From: an uncultured Lachnospira sp.
GTDB taxonomy: Bacteria; Bacillota; Clostridia; Lachnospirales; Lachnospiraceae
Direction of reading: 5' to 3'
DNA: 58,929 nucleotides
NCBI GenBank assembly: GCA_946186125.1
Contig: CAMHLZ010000017.1
Coordinates: 1 to 58,929, forward strand
The first letter of the stretch is position 1. Each line of letters starts with the position of its first letter. The notes under the pieces were generated by a model, which saw only the letters and a program-made list of their open reading frames with translations, made no database searches and had not been told where the DNA came from. Shown piece by piece: positions 1 through 8,294 of this stretch. Both the position numbers and the translations under genes were made by a program.

Positions 1-1
1 C

Positions 2-553
2 ATACTAGGATTGATGGCGACACCTGTTTCTATAATATCTATAAGTTTTGGTGTTATATTGTATTTTATAATATATTCGATTGGTGAGAATGCAGCTGTT
101 ATTTCTAATTCAGGAGAGTCAGGAATTGCTAAAGTTACATCTGTGTTTGTTGACACATTTAACAACAAAGAAATGTATTTGTTTGTTGTGGCATTTTCGA
201 TAACATTGATAGTTGTATATATAATAAGGAAGAAGTCAATAGATTATGCAGCGAGTGTGGCTATTATTGCAGGCGGAATAACAGAGGTATTAGTAATATT
301 GTCAGGAATGGTTTTGTTTGATATTGAAACTATAACAAAAATGGGTGTTATTATTATTTGTATGTTGTTATCTATTGGGATTGCCTATGTTGTTCAATTC
401 TTTATACTGGCGGTAGATTATTCAAGGACGGAATATGTACAATTTGAGGATGATGATTATTACTATTATGTAAAAGCAGTGCCTAAGGTTACTGTTGCAT
501 CGCAGGATTTTCAGGTGAAAAGAATAAATGTAAGAAAAATTAAGAATGACTGA
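2..553 (+). CDS. Polytopic membrane protein upstream of cdaA (5' partial)
   Basis: The reading frame is open to the window edge, so the true start probably lies outside. About 180 residues are visible. There are about four hydrophobic segments, near residues 5-25, 52-70, 80-102 and 110-135. A short acidic tyrosine-rich stretch (DDDYYYYV) and a basic C-terminal tail that is probably cytoplasmic follow. I do not recognise a named family. Its stop lies 18 bases before the cdaA start, so it is probably the preceding gene of the c-di-AMP operon. A role with CdaA would be inference from position only. It could also be a divergent CvpA-like or accessory membrane protein. Confidence 0.7.
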   Translation: MLGLMATPVSIISISFGVILYFIIYSIGENAAVISNSGESGIAKVTSVFVDTFNNKEMYLFVVAFSITLIVVYIIRKKSIDYAASVAIIAGGITEVLVILSGMVLFDIETITKMGVIIICMLLSIGIAYVVQFFILAVDYSRTEYVQFEDDDYYYYVKAVPKVTVASQDFQVKRINVRKIKND

Positions 554-571
554 TAGAAGGAAGTGATAAAA

Positions 572-1456
572 ATGCGTGGTGTATTGGAGACGGCGCAGAG
601 GATTGCAAGTTCATATTTGGTAATTCCAGAATTTAAACCTACGGATGCGCTGGAAATTGTCATTATAGCTATTCTTCTTTATCATATAATGGTTTGGATA
701 AAAGATACAAGATCATGGATGCTTTTTAAAGGTATTGTTATATTACTTGTGTTTGTTATGTTTGCGTCCATCCTTAATCTGACAACGATACTTTGGATAG
801 CGGAGAGAACTTTAAGTGTAGGAATTATAGCTGTTATTGTGGTTTTTCAGCCTGAGTTAAGAAGGGCATTGGAACAGATAGGAAGGAAAAATATTTTTTC
901 TGATTTGCTTGCCGGTGATGACAAAAAAAATGGAAATGAACGCTTAAGTGATAAATCTGTAAGTGAGCTTATAAAGGCATCTTATGAACTGGCTAAGACA
1001 AAGACAGGAGCTCTTATTGTTATAGAAAGGGATATTTCATTAAATGAATATGAAAGAACCGGGATAGATATTGATTCGTTAATAAGCAGCCAGTTACTTA
1101 TAAATATATTTGAACATAATACGCCGCTTCATGACGGTGCAGTTATAGTTAAAAATGACAGAATTGTTTCTGCAACATGCTATCTGCCACTATCAGATAA
1201 TATGGAGTTAAGTAAAGAACTGGGTACGAGACATAGAGCAGGTGTTGGCGTCAGTGAGGTGACAGATAGTGTTACAATAATTGTATCTGAAGAGACCGGA
1301 AAAGTATCAGTAGCTTTAGAGGGCAAGATATATAGAAATCTTGATGGAGAGAGATTAAGGAAATATTTGTCACTTGTTCAGAATAAGAAAGAGGAAAATA
1401 AGCGGTTTATGATATGGAAGGGAAGGCGGTATAATGAAAAAAATACTGACAGATAA
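572..1456 (+). CDS. cdaA: Diadenylate cyclase CdaA (c-di-AMP synthase)
   Basis: CdaA condenses two ATP molecules into cyclic di-AMP, the second messenger for potassium, osmolyte and cell-wall homeostasis, at the inner face of the membrane. The N-terminus has three membrane helices (about residues 25-95). The DAC domain follows with both signature motifs, DGA (about 188-190, in LHDGAVIVK) and RHRAG (about 220-224). The length (294 aa) fits the family. A GTG at 563 is in frame, but it sits directly on the AGAAGGAAG Shine-Dalgarno sequence, so I chose the ATG at 572. The gene overlaps cdaR by 23 bases, and the cdaA-cdaR-glmM order is the conserved Firmicutes arrangement. Confidence 0.95.
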   Translation: MRGVLETAQRIASSYLVIPEFKPTDALEIVIIAILLYHIMVWIKDTRSWMLFKGIVILLVFVMFASILNLTTILWIAERTLSVGIIAVIVVFQPELRRALEQIGRKNIFSDLLAGDDKKNGNERLSDKSVSELIKASYELAKTKTGALIVIERDISLNEYERTGIDIDSLISSQLLINIFEHNTPLHDGAVIVKNDRIVSATCYLPLSDNMELSKELGTRHRAGVGVSEVTDSVTIIVSEETGKVSVALEGKIYRNLDGERLRKYLSLVQNKKEENKRFMIWKGRRYNEKNTDR

Positions 1457-2753
1457 TATAGTTTTGAAAGTATTATCTATTCTTTTTGCTGTAATATTGT
1501 GGCTTGTAGTTGTAAATATAGATGATCCTACAGTTTCACGTACAATCAGTGGAATCCCGGTTGTAACAAAGGATGAAGAAGTTATTACGAGTCAGAATCA
1601 GGTATATGATATAGTAAGTGGAGATGTTGCAACCATAGTAATTTCGGGTCCGCGTTCAAAAGTTGATATGCTTACTAAAGATGATTTTATTGCAGAAGCA
1701 TCTTTTGGAGAAATGTCTAATGTGTTTGCTGTACCTATAACTGTAAAACACAGATATTCAAAGTATGAAAAAGATGTGGATATAACACAGAAGACTACGA
1801 CTATGAAGCTTGTAGTTGAAAAAATAATAACCAGAAATTATGAGATAGAAGCAGAAGAAGTAGGGGATATGAGTTCGGGATATACTATGGGAAATATGAC
1901 AGTATCTCCTACAACAGTAGAAGTTAGTGCTCCTGAGTCGGTAATAAATATAATTCATAAAGCAGTTGTTGAAGTTGATCAGAGTAAATATGTTGAAAAT
2001 ACTGTCGTTGCGTTACCTATAAAGTTTTATACTGATTCGGGGTCAGTAGTTGATATAGGAAGTTATACAACTTTAAGTGTCGATACGGCTAATGTTTCGC
2101 TTAGTGTGTATTCAGTTAAAGATGTACCTATAAAATTTCAGACTAACGGAACACCGGCAGACGGGTATGAGCTTACAGATGTAGAGAGCGATATAAAGAC
2201 TGTAAAAATAGCGGGCGATAATTTAAACAGCATAGATAGTATTATGATACCGGGTGAGGTTATAGATATAGATGGAAAGAAATCTGATGTCAGCATGTCA
2301 ATTGATATATCAGGTTATCTTCCTGGTGGAGTAATATTGTATGATGAAGATGAAATAAAAGTAAATGTAGTTGCAAAAATCGAGCAGCTTATAACAAGGA
2401 AAGTATCCATTAAAACTAAAGATATTGAATTAAAAAATGCACCGGAAGGTAGTGTTGTTAATTATCCTGACGGTAATTCAGTTTCGGTTCAGATAAAAGG
2501 ATTGGAAAAATCATTTGAGAATTTCGATGGAGATTCTTTGACGCCTTATATTGATTTAACCGGAATTGAAATAGGTGGAGAAACGGTTGTTGCAGTTAAT
2601 CTTACGTTACCTGATAATTTGGTAATAGTTAATTCACCAACAGTAAAAGTCAAGGTGGTGGATGAAACAGAAACAACAGTAAAGGAAACTACTTCTGTGA
2701 CGGAAACAGAGACGGTTAAAATTAAAGATGAAACTACAACATCTGAAGAATAG
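1434..2753 (+). CDS. cdaR: YbbR-domain protein CdaR, regulator of CdaA
   Basis: CdaR is an extracytoplasmic membrane-anchored protein that binds and modulates CdaA. One N-terminal transmembrane helix (about residues 8-28) is followed by several YbbR-type beta repeats of 80-90 residues, recognisable by recurring blocks such as TVEVSAPESVI and IKTVKIAGDNL. The last 30 residues are a Thr/Glu-rich low-complexity tail, similar in composition to the linkers of the secreted amylases in this window. The start lies within the end of cdaA, implying translational coupling. The family assignment is firm. Its effect on CdaA is known from other Firmicutes and is inferred here. Confidence 0.92.
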   Translation: MKKILTDNIVLKVLSILFAVILWLVVVNIDDPTVSRTISGIPVVTKDEEVITSQNQVYDIVSGDVATIVISGPRSKVDMLTKDDFIAEASFGEMSNVFAVPITVKHRYSKYEKDVDITQKTTTMKLVVEKIITRNYEIEAEEVGDMSSGYTMGNMTVSPTTVEVSAPESVINIIHKAVVEVDQSKYVENTVVALPIKFYTDSGSVVDIGSYTTLSVDTANVSLSVYSVKDVPIKFQTNGTPADGYELTDVESDIKTVKIAGDNLNSIDSIMIPGEVIDIDGKKSDVSMSIDISGYLPGGVILYDEDEIKVNVVAKIEQLITRKVSIKTKDIELKNAPEGSVVNYPDGNSVSVQIKGLEKSFENFDGDSLTPYIDLTGIEIGGETVVAVNLTLPDNLVIVNSPTVKVKVVDETETTVKETTSVTETETVKIKDETTTSEE

Positions 2754-2773
2754 TAAATGTGTAAGGAGAAACA

Positions 2774-3046
2774 ATGATCAGCAGGAAAATAATGATTAAT
2801 GATTCGGCAGGATTACATATGACCCCGGCAGGAAATATATGTAAGGAAGCTATAAAATATAAATCAAGTGTACACATGAAAACGGAAAATATGGAAGCAA
2901 ATGCGAAAAGTCTTATCAGCCTTTTGAGCGCTTGTGTAAAATGTGGTAATGAAATAGAGATAGTGTGTGATGGTGAAGATGAGGAAGAGGCATTAAGAAG
3001 TATTATTGATATTATTAAAAATGTTAATGAAGGAAAGGAAGCATGA
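2774..3046 (+). CDS. HPr-family phosphocarrier-like protein (atypical active site)
   Basis: This 90-aa protein aligns along its full length with HPr, the His-phosphorylated carrier of the sugar phosphotransferase system. The phospho-acceptor region reads GLHMTPAG, where canonical HPr has GLHARPA. The active-site His is kept, but the conserved Arg two residues later is replaced by Thr. A serine in NAKSLISLL matches the HPr-kinase site Ser46. The gene has an AAGGAGA ribosome site and ends overlapping the longest glmM frame. Its place between cdaR and glmM suggests a regulatory or specialised role in cell-envelope sugar metabolism (inference) rather than general PTS phosphotransfer. Confidence 0.85.
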   Translation: MISRKIMINDSAGLHMTPAGNICKEAIKYKSSVHMKTENMEANAKSLISLLSACVKCGNEIEIVCDGEDEEEALRSIIDIIKNVNEGKEA

Positions 3047-3051
3047 TATTA

Positions 3052-4383
3052 ATGGGAAAGTATTTTGGAACTGATGGATTTAGAGGAGAGGCAAATGAGG
3101 TTTTAACTGTAGAACATGCATATAAAGTAGGAAGATTTCTAGGATGGTATTTTTCAAAAGAAAAGAAGGCAAGAATTGTTATTGGAAAAGATACAAGAAG
3201 AAGCAGTTATATGTTTGAATATGCGTTAGCTTCAGGACTCACGGCCTCCGGAGCAGATGCCTACCTTTTACATGTCACTACAACACCAAGTGTAGCATAT
3301 GTAGTAAGAACTGATGAATTTGATTGTGGTATTATGATTTCAGCAAGCCATAATCCGTTTTATGATAATGGAATTAAGGTTTTAAATTCTAAAGGGCAGA
3401 AGATAGAAGCTGAAGTTGAAGAAAAAATTGAGGCATATATTGATGGAGAACTTGACATACCGTTTGCAAAGGGAGCTGATATAGGTCGTACAGTTGACTA
3501 TGCAATAGGTCGTAACAGATATATTGGATATCTTATCTCTATTGCTACACGTTCATTCAAGGACAAGAAAGTTGGTCTTGACTGTTCAAATGGAAGTGCA
3601 TCATCGATAGCAAAAAATGTATTTGATGCTTTGGGAGCAAAAACATTTGTGATAGCAGATAAGCCGGATGGAACGAATATAAATGCGGATTGTGGATCAA
3701 CACATATTGAAAATTTACAAAAGTATGTTTTTGAAAATAAACTTGATGTGGGATTTGCGTATGATGGGGATGCTGACAGATGTATAGCTGTAGATGAAAA
3801 CGGAGAAGTGGTTGACGGAGATGCCATAATGTATATTTGTGGTGTTTATATGAAGGAGGCTGAGCAGTTAAAAGATAATACTATAGTAACAACTGTTATG
3901 TCTAATTTTGGATTATACAAATCACTTGACAAGGCGGGTATAAGATATGAGAAGACAGATGTCGGTGATAAGTATGTATGTGAAAATATGATGAGAAACG
4001 GATATAGACTCGGTGGTGAGCAGTCAGGTCATATTATCTTTAGTAAACATGCTACAACAGGAGATGGAATTTTAACTTCATTAAAATTAATGGAAGCAAT
4101 GCTGGAAAAGAAATCAACACTTGGAACATTAAGAAAAGAGCTGAAGATATTCCCACAATTGCTGGTAAACGTGCGAGTAAAAGATAAAGTAGCTGCTTTG
4201 AATAATGATAATGTACAGGCTGCGGCAAGGAGAGTTGAAAAACAGCTTGGAGATGATGGAAGACTTCTGCTTAGAACCAGTGGAACTGAACCGCTTGTCA
4301 GAGTAATGGTTGAGGCAGGAACAGATGAGTTATGTAAAAAATATGTAAAGATGATTACAGATGAGTTAGAGAAGATTGGATAG
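3052..4383 (+). CDS. glmM: Phosphoglucosamine mutase GlmM
   Basis: GlmM interconverts glucosamine-6-phosphate and glucosamine-1-phosphate, the step feeding UDP-GlcNAc and peptidoglycan synthesis. All four alpha-D-phosphohexomutase signatures are present: the phosphoserine loop ISASHNPFYDNG, the metal loop AYDGDADR, the sugar-binding GGEQSGHI and the phosphate-binding RTSGTEPLVR. The length (443 aa) is typical. An ATG at 3043 overlaps the HPr stop, but the family N-terminus MGKYFGTDGFRG and the AGGAAAGGAA site favour 3052. In B. subtilis and L. lactis GlmM binds CdaA and inhibits it, which explains the conserved linkage to cdaA. Confidence 0.96.
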   Translation: MGKYFGTDGFRGEANEVLTVEHAYKVGRFLGWYFSKEKKARIVIGKDTRRSSYMFEYALASGLTASGADAYLLHVTTTPSVAYVVRTDEFDCGIMISASHNPFYDNGIKVLNSKGQKIEAEVEEKIEAYIDGELDIPFAKGADIGRTVDYAIGRNRYIGYLISIATRSFKDKKVGLDCSNGSASSIAKNVFDALGAKTFVIADKPDGTNINADCGSTHIENLQKYVFENKLDVGFAYDGDADRCIAVDENGEVVDGDAIMYICGVYMKEAEQLKDNTIVTTVMSNFGLYKSLDKAGIRYEKTDVGDKYVCENMMRNGYRLGGEQSGHIIFSKHATTGDGILTSLKLMEAMLEKKSTLGTLRKELKIFPQLLVNVRVKDKVAALNNDNVQAAARRVEKQLGDDGRLLLRTSGTEPLVRVMVEAGTDELCKKYVKMITDELEKIG

Positions 4384-4397
4384 GTAAGAAAGGAAAT

Positions 4398-5345
4398 ATG
4401 CGAATTAATAATTTAACAGTTGATGTTGTTATACCAACATACAAGCCTGATGCAAGACTTCATATTATTTTACAGAGATTAATGAAGCAGACGTATGATA
4501 TTGAGAAAATAATAATAATCAACACAGATAAAAGATTTATTGATGAAGAAGAATATAGGGATATTGACAGGATTGAATTTCATCATATAAATAAAGAAGA
4601 TTTTGACCATGGTGGTACTAGAAATATGGGTGTCAGATTGTCGAACAGTGATTTAGTTCTTATGATGACACAGGATGCAGTGCCGGCCGGCAGACATATG
4701 GTTGAAGAATTAGTAAAGGCATTTAAAGACGATTCCGTGTCAGTTTCCTATGGAAGACAGTTACCAACTTCTGACTGTAGTGTTGCAGAGGCATATACAA
4801 GAAGATTTAATTATCCCGATTATGATATCACAAAGACAAGTAATGATATATTGAGAATGGGAATAAAAGCTTTTTTCTGCTCTGATGTGTGTGCAATGTA
4901 TAGCAGAAAATTATTTGAAGAAAATGGTGGATTTCCTAATAGGACTATTATGAATGAAGATTCCATTTTTGCTGCAAATGCGATTCAGAATGGAAAGAAG
5001 ATATGTTATGTTGCGAAGGCGGAGGTTATACATTCACATAATTACAAGTATATTCAGCAATTTCATAGAAATTTTGATTTGGGTGTTTCTCACAGACAGT
5101 TTAAAGAAATATATGCTTCTGTGAAATCCGAAGATGAAGGGATACGTTTGGTAAAAGAGACGGCAATGTATCTTATTAACAGTAATAAATTTTATCTTAT
5201 TCCGGATATGGTTATAAAAAGCGGATTTAAATTTATAGGATACAGATTAGGTAAAATATATTACCTGTTGCCGAGAAAATTGATTCTTAAATGTACAATG
5301 AGTCCTTCGTATTGGAATGATTATAAGATGAATGATAAAGAATAG
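4398..5345 (+). CDS. Family 2 glycosyltransferase (rhamnosyltransferase-like)
   Basis: The protein has a GT-A fold N-terminus (VDVVIPTYKPDARL), then FDHGGTRNMG and the acidic sugar-nucleotide site MMTQDAVP, where many family 2 enzymes carry DXD. A later NEDSIF block fits the catalytic-base region. This pattern resembles RfbF/RgpB-type rhamnosyltransferases that build surface polysaccharides. There is no transmembrane segment, although the C-terminal 80 residues are basic and amphipathic and could bind membrane. It starts 14 bases after glmM with a GAAAGGAAA site, so it is co-transcribed. The donor and acceptor sugars cannot be read from the sequence. Confidence 0.85.
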   Translation: MRINNLTVDVVIPTYKPDARLHIILQRLMKQTYDIEKIIIINTDKRFIDEEEYRDIDRIEFHHINKEDFDHGGTRNMGVRLSNSDLVLMMTQDAVPAGRHMVEELVKAFKDDSVSVSYGRQLPTSDCSVAEAYTRRFNYPDYDITKTSNDILRMGIKAFFCSDVCAMYSRKLFEENGGFPNRTIMNEDSIFAANAIQNGKKICYVAKAEVIHSHNYKYIQQFHRNFDLGVSHRQFKEIYASVKSEDEGIRLVKETAMYLINSNKFYLIPDMVIKSGFKFIGYRLGKIYYLLPRKLILKCTMSPSYWNDYKMNDKE

Positions 5346-5360
5346 ACATTGGAGATTAAA

Positions 5361-5738
5361 ATGAAATATTTGAAACAATTTACAATCATTCTTGGAGTTT
5401 CATTTGTGGGAGAATTATTTAAATATATTCTCCCTTTTCCAATACCTGCCAGTATATATGGTATGGTGCTAATGCTTATCCTGCTTTTAACAGGGATTAT
5501 AAAAGTTGAAGATGTGAAAGATGTGTCAGGCTTTCTGATTGAGATAATGCCTATTATGTTTGTTCCGGCAGGGGTAGGATTGATGGCTTCATGGAGTGAA
5601 TTTGCAAAGGTAATTATACCTATGAGTATTATTACAGTGGTAGTTTTGATCCTTGTAATGGCAGTGACAGGAAAGACATCACAAATGATTATTAATGTGT
5701 CAAAAGATAAGAAAGAGGGAAAGAAAAAAAGTGAATGA
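5361..5738 (+). CDS. lrgA: CidA/LrgA family membrane protein
   Basis: This small (125 aa) four-helix membrane protein of the CidA/LrgA family shows the characteristic beginning (GVSFVGELFKYILPFPIPASIYGM) and the ILLLTGIIKVEDV region. The family was described as holin/antiholin-like; LrgAB and PftAB have since been shown in other Firmicutes to take up pyruvate. An upstream TTG is in frame, but GGAG sits just before the ATG at 5361, which I chose. The stop overlaps the lrgB start by eight bases, so the pair is translationally coupled. Confidence 0.9.
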   Translation: MKYLKQFTIILGVSFVGELFKYILPFPIPASIYGMVLMLILLLTGIIKVEDVKDVSGFLIEIMPIMFVPAGVGLMASWSEFAKVIIPMSIITVVVLILVMAVTGKTSQMIINVSKDKKEGKKKSE

Positions 5739-6423
5739 TTTTTTTGAAACATCATTGTTTGTTGGAGTTTCTATAAATCTTATATCGTATTTTTTAGGAG
5801 TCAGTTTAAAAAAAAGATTTAAAAATGAATTATTGAACCCATTACTCATATCAATATTGGTTACAATTATAGTACTTGTTCTATTAAATATTGATTATGA
5901 TATCTATTATCGTGGTGCAATGTATATCAGTTGGTTTCTTACTCCTGCAACAGTGTGTCTTGCAGTACCGTTGTATGAGCAGTGGCAGTTATTGAAGAAT
6001 AATTTTAAAGCAGTTTCTGTAGGAATTTTTTCAGGTGTAATTACTAGTATGGTGTCAATATTTGTTTTTTCAAAATTACTGGGATTATCGCATAAGCAGT
6101 ACGTTACATTGCTGCCTAAGTCTATTACAACTGCAATTGGTATTGGCGTGTCTGAGGAGTTAGGAGGATACGTGACAATAACAGTGGTAGTTATTGTTAT
6201 TACCGGAATACTTGGTAATATTTTTGGTGAAAAGATATGCAAACTGTTTAAAATCAATAATCCTATTTCAAAAGGCCTGGCATTTGGGACGGCAGCCCAC
6301 GTTATGGGGACGGCTAAAGCAATAGAACTTGGTGAAATAGAAGGTGCAATGAGTGGTCTGTCAGTGGCTGTTGCCGGGGTTATGACAGTATTGCTGGCTC
6401 CGTTTTTTGTTAATTTTATGTAA
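5731..6423 (+). CDS. lrgB: LrgB family membrane protein
   Basis: LrgB partners with LrgA/CidA. The protein is hydrophobic throughout, with about six or seven helices, and contains the family signatures LPKSITTAIGIGVSEELGG and GLAFGTAAHVMGTAKA. The longest frame starts further upstream, but a GAGGGA ribosome site ten bases before the GTG at 5731, and the usual 230-aa length, indicate that start. It overlaps lrgA by eight bases. Function (pyruvate uptake, or control of autolysis) is taken from studied homologues. No LytTR regulator, the usual neighbour, is visible in the window. Confidence 0.9.
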   Translation: MNDFFETSLFVGVSINLISYFLGVSLKKRFKNELLNPLLISILVTIIVLVLLNIDYDIYYRGAMYISWFLTPATVCLAVPLYEQWQLLKNNFKAVSVGIFSGVITSMVSIFVFSKLLGLSHKQYVTLLPKSITTAIGIGVSEELGGYVTITVVVIVITGILGNIFGEKICKLFKINNPISKGLAFGTAAHVMGTAKAIELGEIEGAMSGLSVAVAGVMTVLLAPFFVNFM

Positions 6424-6444
6424 TGCGAAAGGAATTGAATAATT

Positions 6445-7095
6445 GTGAAATATAAAATAGCAATTTTTGATATGGACGGTACAATACTTAATACGATTGA
6501 AGATTTAACTGACAGTACCAATTATGCACTAAAAGTTCATCATTTGCCTGAACGTACAATTGATGAAGTAAGATGTTTTGTTGGAAACGGAATAAGAAAA
6601 TTAATTGAAAGAGCAGTGCCTGAGAATAGTACAGATATATTAATTGAAGATGTTTTTGAAACATTTAAGGTCTATTATGCTGATCATTGTAATGATAAAA
6701 CATTTGTTTACGAAGGAATCAGTGAATTGTTGGCCAACTTAAAATATCGGGGAATTATTACCGCGGTTGTTTCAAATAAAGCAGATTTTGCAGTACAAAG
6801 TTTGTGTAAAGATTATTTTGCCGGTCTGTTTGATTATGCTGTAGGTGAAAAAGAGGGAATCAGAAAAAAACCGTATCCTGACAGTATAATTAATATAATA
6901 GAAAAATATGATGTTACAAAAGATGAGGTTGTATATATAGGTGATTCAGAGGTTGATTTTCAGACATCATTAAATGCAGGAATTGATTCCATTATGGTGG
7001 CATGGGGATTCAGAACGGAAGAGGTATTAAAAAAACTTGGGGCGGGTGTAATTGTCCATAAAGCTGAAGAACTAATGGAATTGATATGTTGTTAG
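6445..7095 (+). CDS. HAD-superfamily phosphatase, phosphoglycolate phosphatase-like
   Basis: This is a subfamily IA HAD hydrolase. Motif I FDMDGTILNT carries both catalytic aspartates, motif II is TAVVSNK, the motif III lysine lies in the KKPYPD region, and motif IV is YIGDSEVDF. A helical cap sits between motifs I and II. The length (216 aa) and layout match Gph/PGP or pyrophosphatase PpaX proteins. The substrate cannot be assigned. The GTG start has an AAAGGA site 11 bases upstream. It is the last gene before a strong terminator, 21 bases after lrgB. Confidence 0.85.
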   Translation: MKYKIAIFDMDGTILNTIEDLTDSTNYALKVHHLPERTIDEVRCFVGNGIRKLIERAVPENSTDILIEDVFETFKVYYADHCNDKTFVYEGISELLANLKYRGIITAVVSNKADFAVQSLCKDYFAGLFDYAVGEKEGIRKKPYPDSIINIIEKYDVTKDEVVYIGDSEVDFQTSLNAGIDSIMVAWGFRTEEVLKKLGAGVIVHKAEELMELICC

Positions 7096-7110
7096 AGATA
7101 ATTAAGAATA

Positions 7111-7147
7111 AAAACTGCTAATATGATTTTGACATATTAGCAGTTTT
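7111..7147. terminator. Bidirectional intrinsic terminator
   Basis: A 15-base perfect inverted repeat (AAAACTGCTAATATG with its complement, seven-base loop) is flanked by A-rich and T-rich runs. It lies between two convergent genes and can stop transcription from both sides. Confidence 0.9.
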
Positions 7148-7150
7148 TAT

Positions 7151-8134
7151 TTATACAACCCGGTTTCCGCCTAATTTTATTGCATCGCTAAGCCTGTCAT
7201 CAGCGAATTTGATGTTTTCATCAATTGTAAACAGGCTGTCTATAGTGTGAACTCCAAATGACATTGTAAGATTTACATCGCCGGGAACAGAACCGTCACG
7301 TTGCATTGAAAAAGACTCCTGAATCTTTTCAGCTATTTTTATAGCGTTATCAATAGTTTTATGGTGTAAAATGATAATAAATTTGTCATCATCCCACCTT
7401 GCAATTAAATCATCAATATTAACATCTGATTTAATTGCACGTGCCGCTTTTTTAAACAATGTGTCTGAAAATTCTTTTCCGTAACGGTTGCATATAGAAT
7501 TTAAATTATCAACTACTCCGATAAGAATACATGTATCCATATTGCATATTATTTGAGATACTTTTGTGTTGTAATATTCATAGAAAGCACTTTTGTTCTT
7601 AAGACCAGTTACTTCGTCTTTTAAGGATTCTTTCTGTAACAGGTATGATTCGAGAGTTTTTTCACAGTATACCACTGCTAAAGATAGTCTCTCTATATCA
7701 GAATCATCAAAGGGAAGAGCTGTGCCTGTATCATCTGTTTTATTAATTACCTGAAATGCACCAATAACATTTTTTGAACTGTCTTCAACTGGCATACATA
7801 GTATAGATCTTGTAATAAAACCGGTATGTTCGTCAACGGCTTTATTGAAAACCGGTTCATTGTAAGGGTTATTACATACGATTACATGATCTTCAGAAAT
7901 AGTTCTGCCTACAATACCTGTACCTTCGGGAACAATAAGCTTCACATTTCCAGTTGCCGCCATGGTCCAATATTGTTTTTCATCTTTGTCCCAAAACCAG
8001 AATGAGGCTCTTTCGCAATTAACAAGTGTTCTTCCGAGTTTAGTTAATGTATTTACTGTTTTGGAAAATTCTTTCACTTCAAGTAATTCAGTCATACAAC
8101 TAAAAATTTGTTCTAATAAATATTGAGAATCCAT
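7151..8134 (-). CDS. GAF domain plus degenerate GGDEF domain protein
   Basis: Residues about 15-165 form a GAF sensor domain (SFWFWDKDEKQ, GTGIVGRTI and ILCMPVEDSSKNVIGAFQV are typical). Residues about 170-327 form a diguanylate-cyclase fold, beginning LKDEVTGLKNKSAF and ending MSFGVHT and DRLSDAIKLGGNRV. The catalytic RWGGDEF loop reads RWDDDKF, and the substrate/metal region is VVDNLNSICNRYG rather than DxDxFKxxND. I therefore expect no cyclase activity and infer a c-di-GMP-, GTP- or protein-binding role. There is no membrane segment. It is transcribed alone on the minus strand, with an AAAAAGGAGTGC ribosome site. Confidence 0.85.
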   Translation of the reverse strand: MDSQYLLEQIFSCMTELLEVKEFSKTVNTLTKLGRTLVNCERASFWFWDKDEKQYWTMAATGNVKLIVPEGTGIVGRTISEDHVIVCNNPYNEPVFNKAVDEHTGFITRSILCMPVEDSSKNVIGAFQVINKTDDTGTALPFDDSDIERLSLAVVYCEKTLESYLLQKESLKDEVTGLKNKSAFYEYYNTKVSQIICNMDTCILIGVVDNLNSICNRYGKEFSDTLFKKAARAIKSDVNIDDLIARWDDDKFIIILHHKTIDNAIKIAEKIQESFSMQRDGSVPGDVNLTMSFGVHTIDSLFTIDENIKFADDRLSDAIKLGGNRVV

Positions 8135-8232
8135 AAAAGCACTCCTTTTTCAATGTCTTATAATACTATTATATTGATTTATAGTAGAATAATCAATTCT
8201 TATTTTCACTTCATGTAAAAAAAATAAAAAGC

Positions 8233-8261
8233 TTGAAACTTAACCTGATAGATGTTATTCT
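8233..8261 (+). promoter_or_regulatory. Sigma-A promoter for the family 4 glycosyltransferase
   Basis: The -35 box TTGAAA and the -10 box TATTCT are separated by 17 bases, 34 bases before the TTG start. Identified by eye only. Confidence 0.5.
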
Positions 8262-8294
8262 TTTTTATAGGATATAAACGAAGGAGGAATTTTC

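Noticed and set aside
3498-3827. 109-aa minus-strand frame inside glmM
   Set aside because: Shadow of a confidently identified gene; no ribosome site and serine/proline-rich composition typical of antisense frames.
5907-6521. 204-aa minus-strand frame over lrgB
   Set aside because: Antisense shadow; lrgB shows clear family motifs and the frame has no ribosome site.
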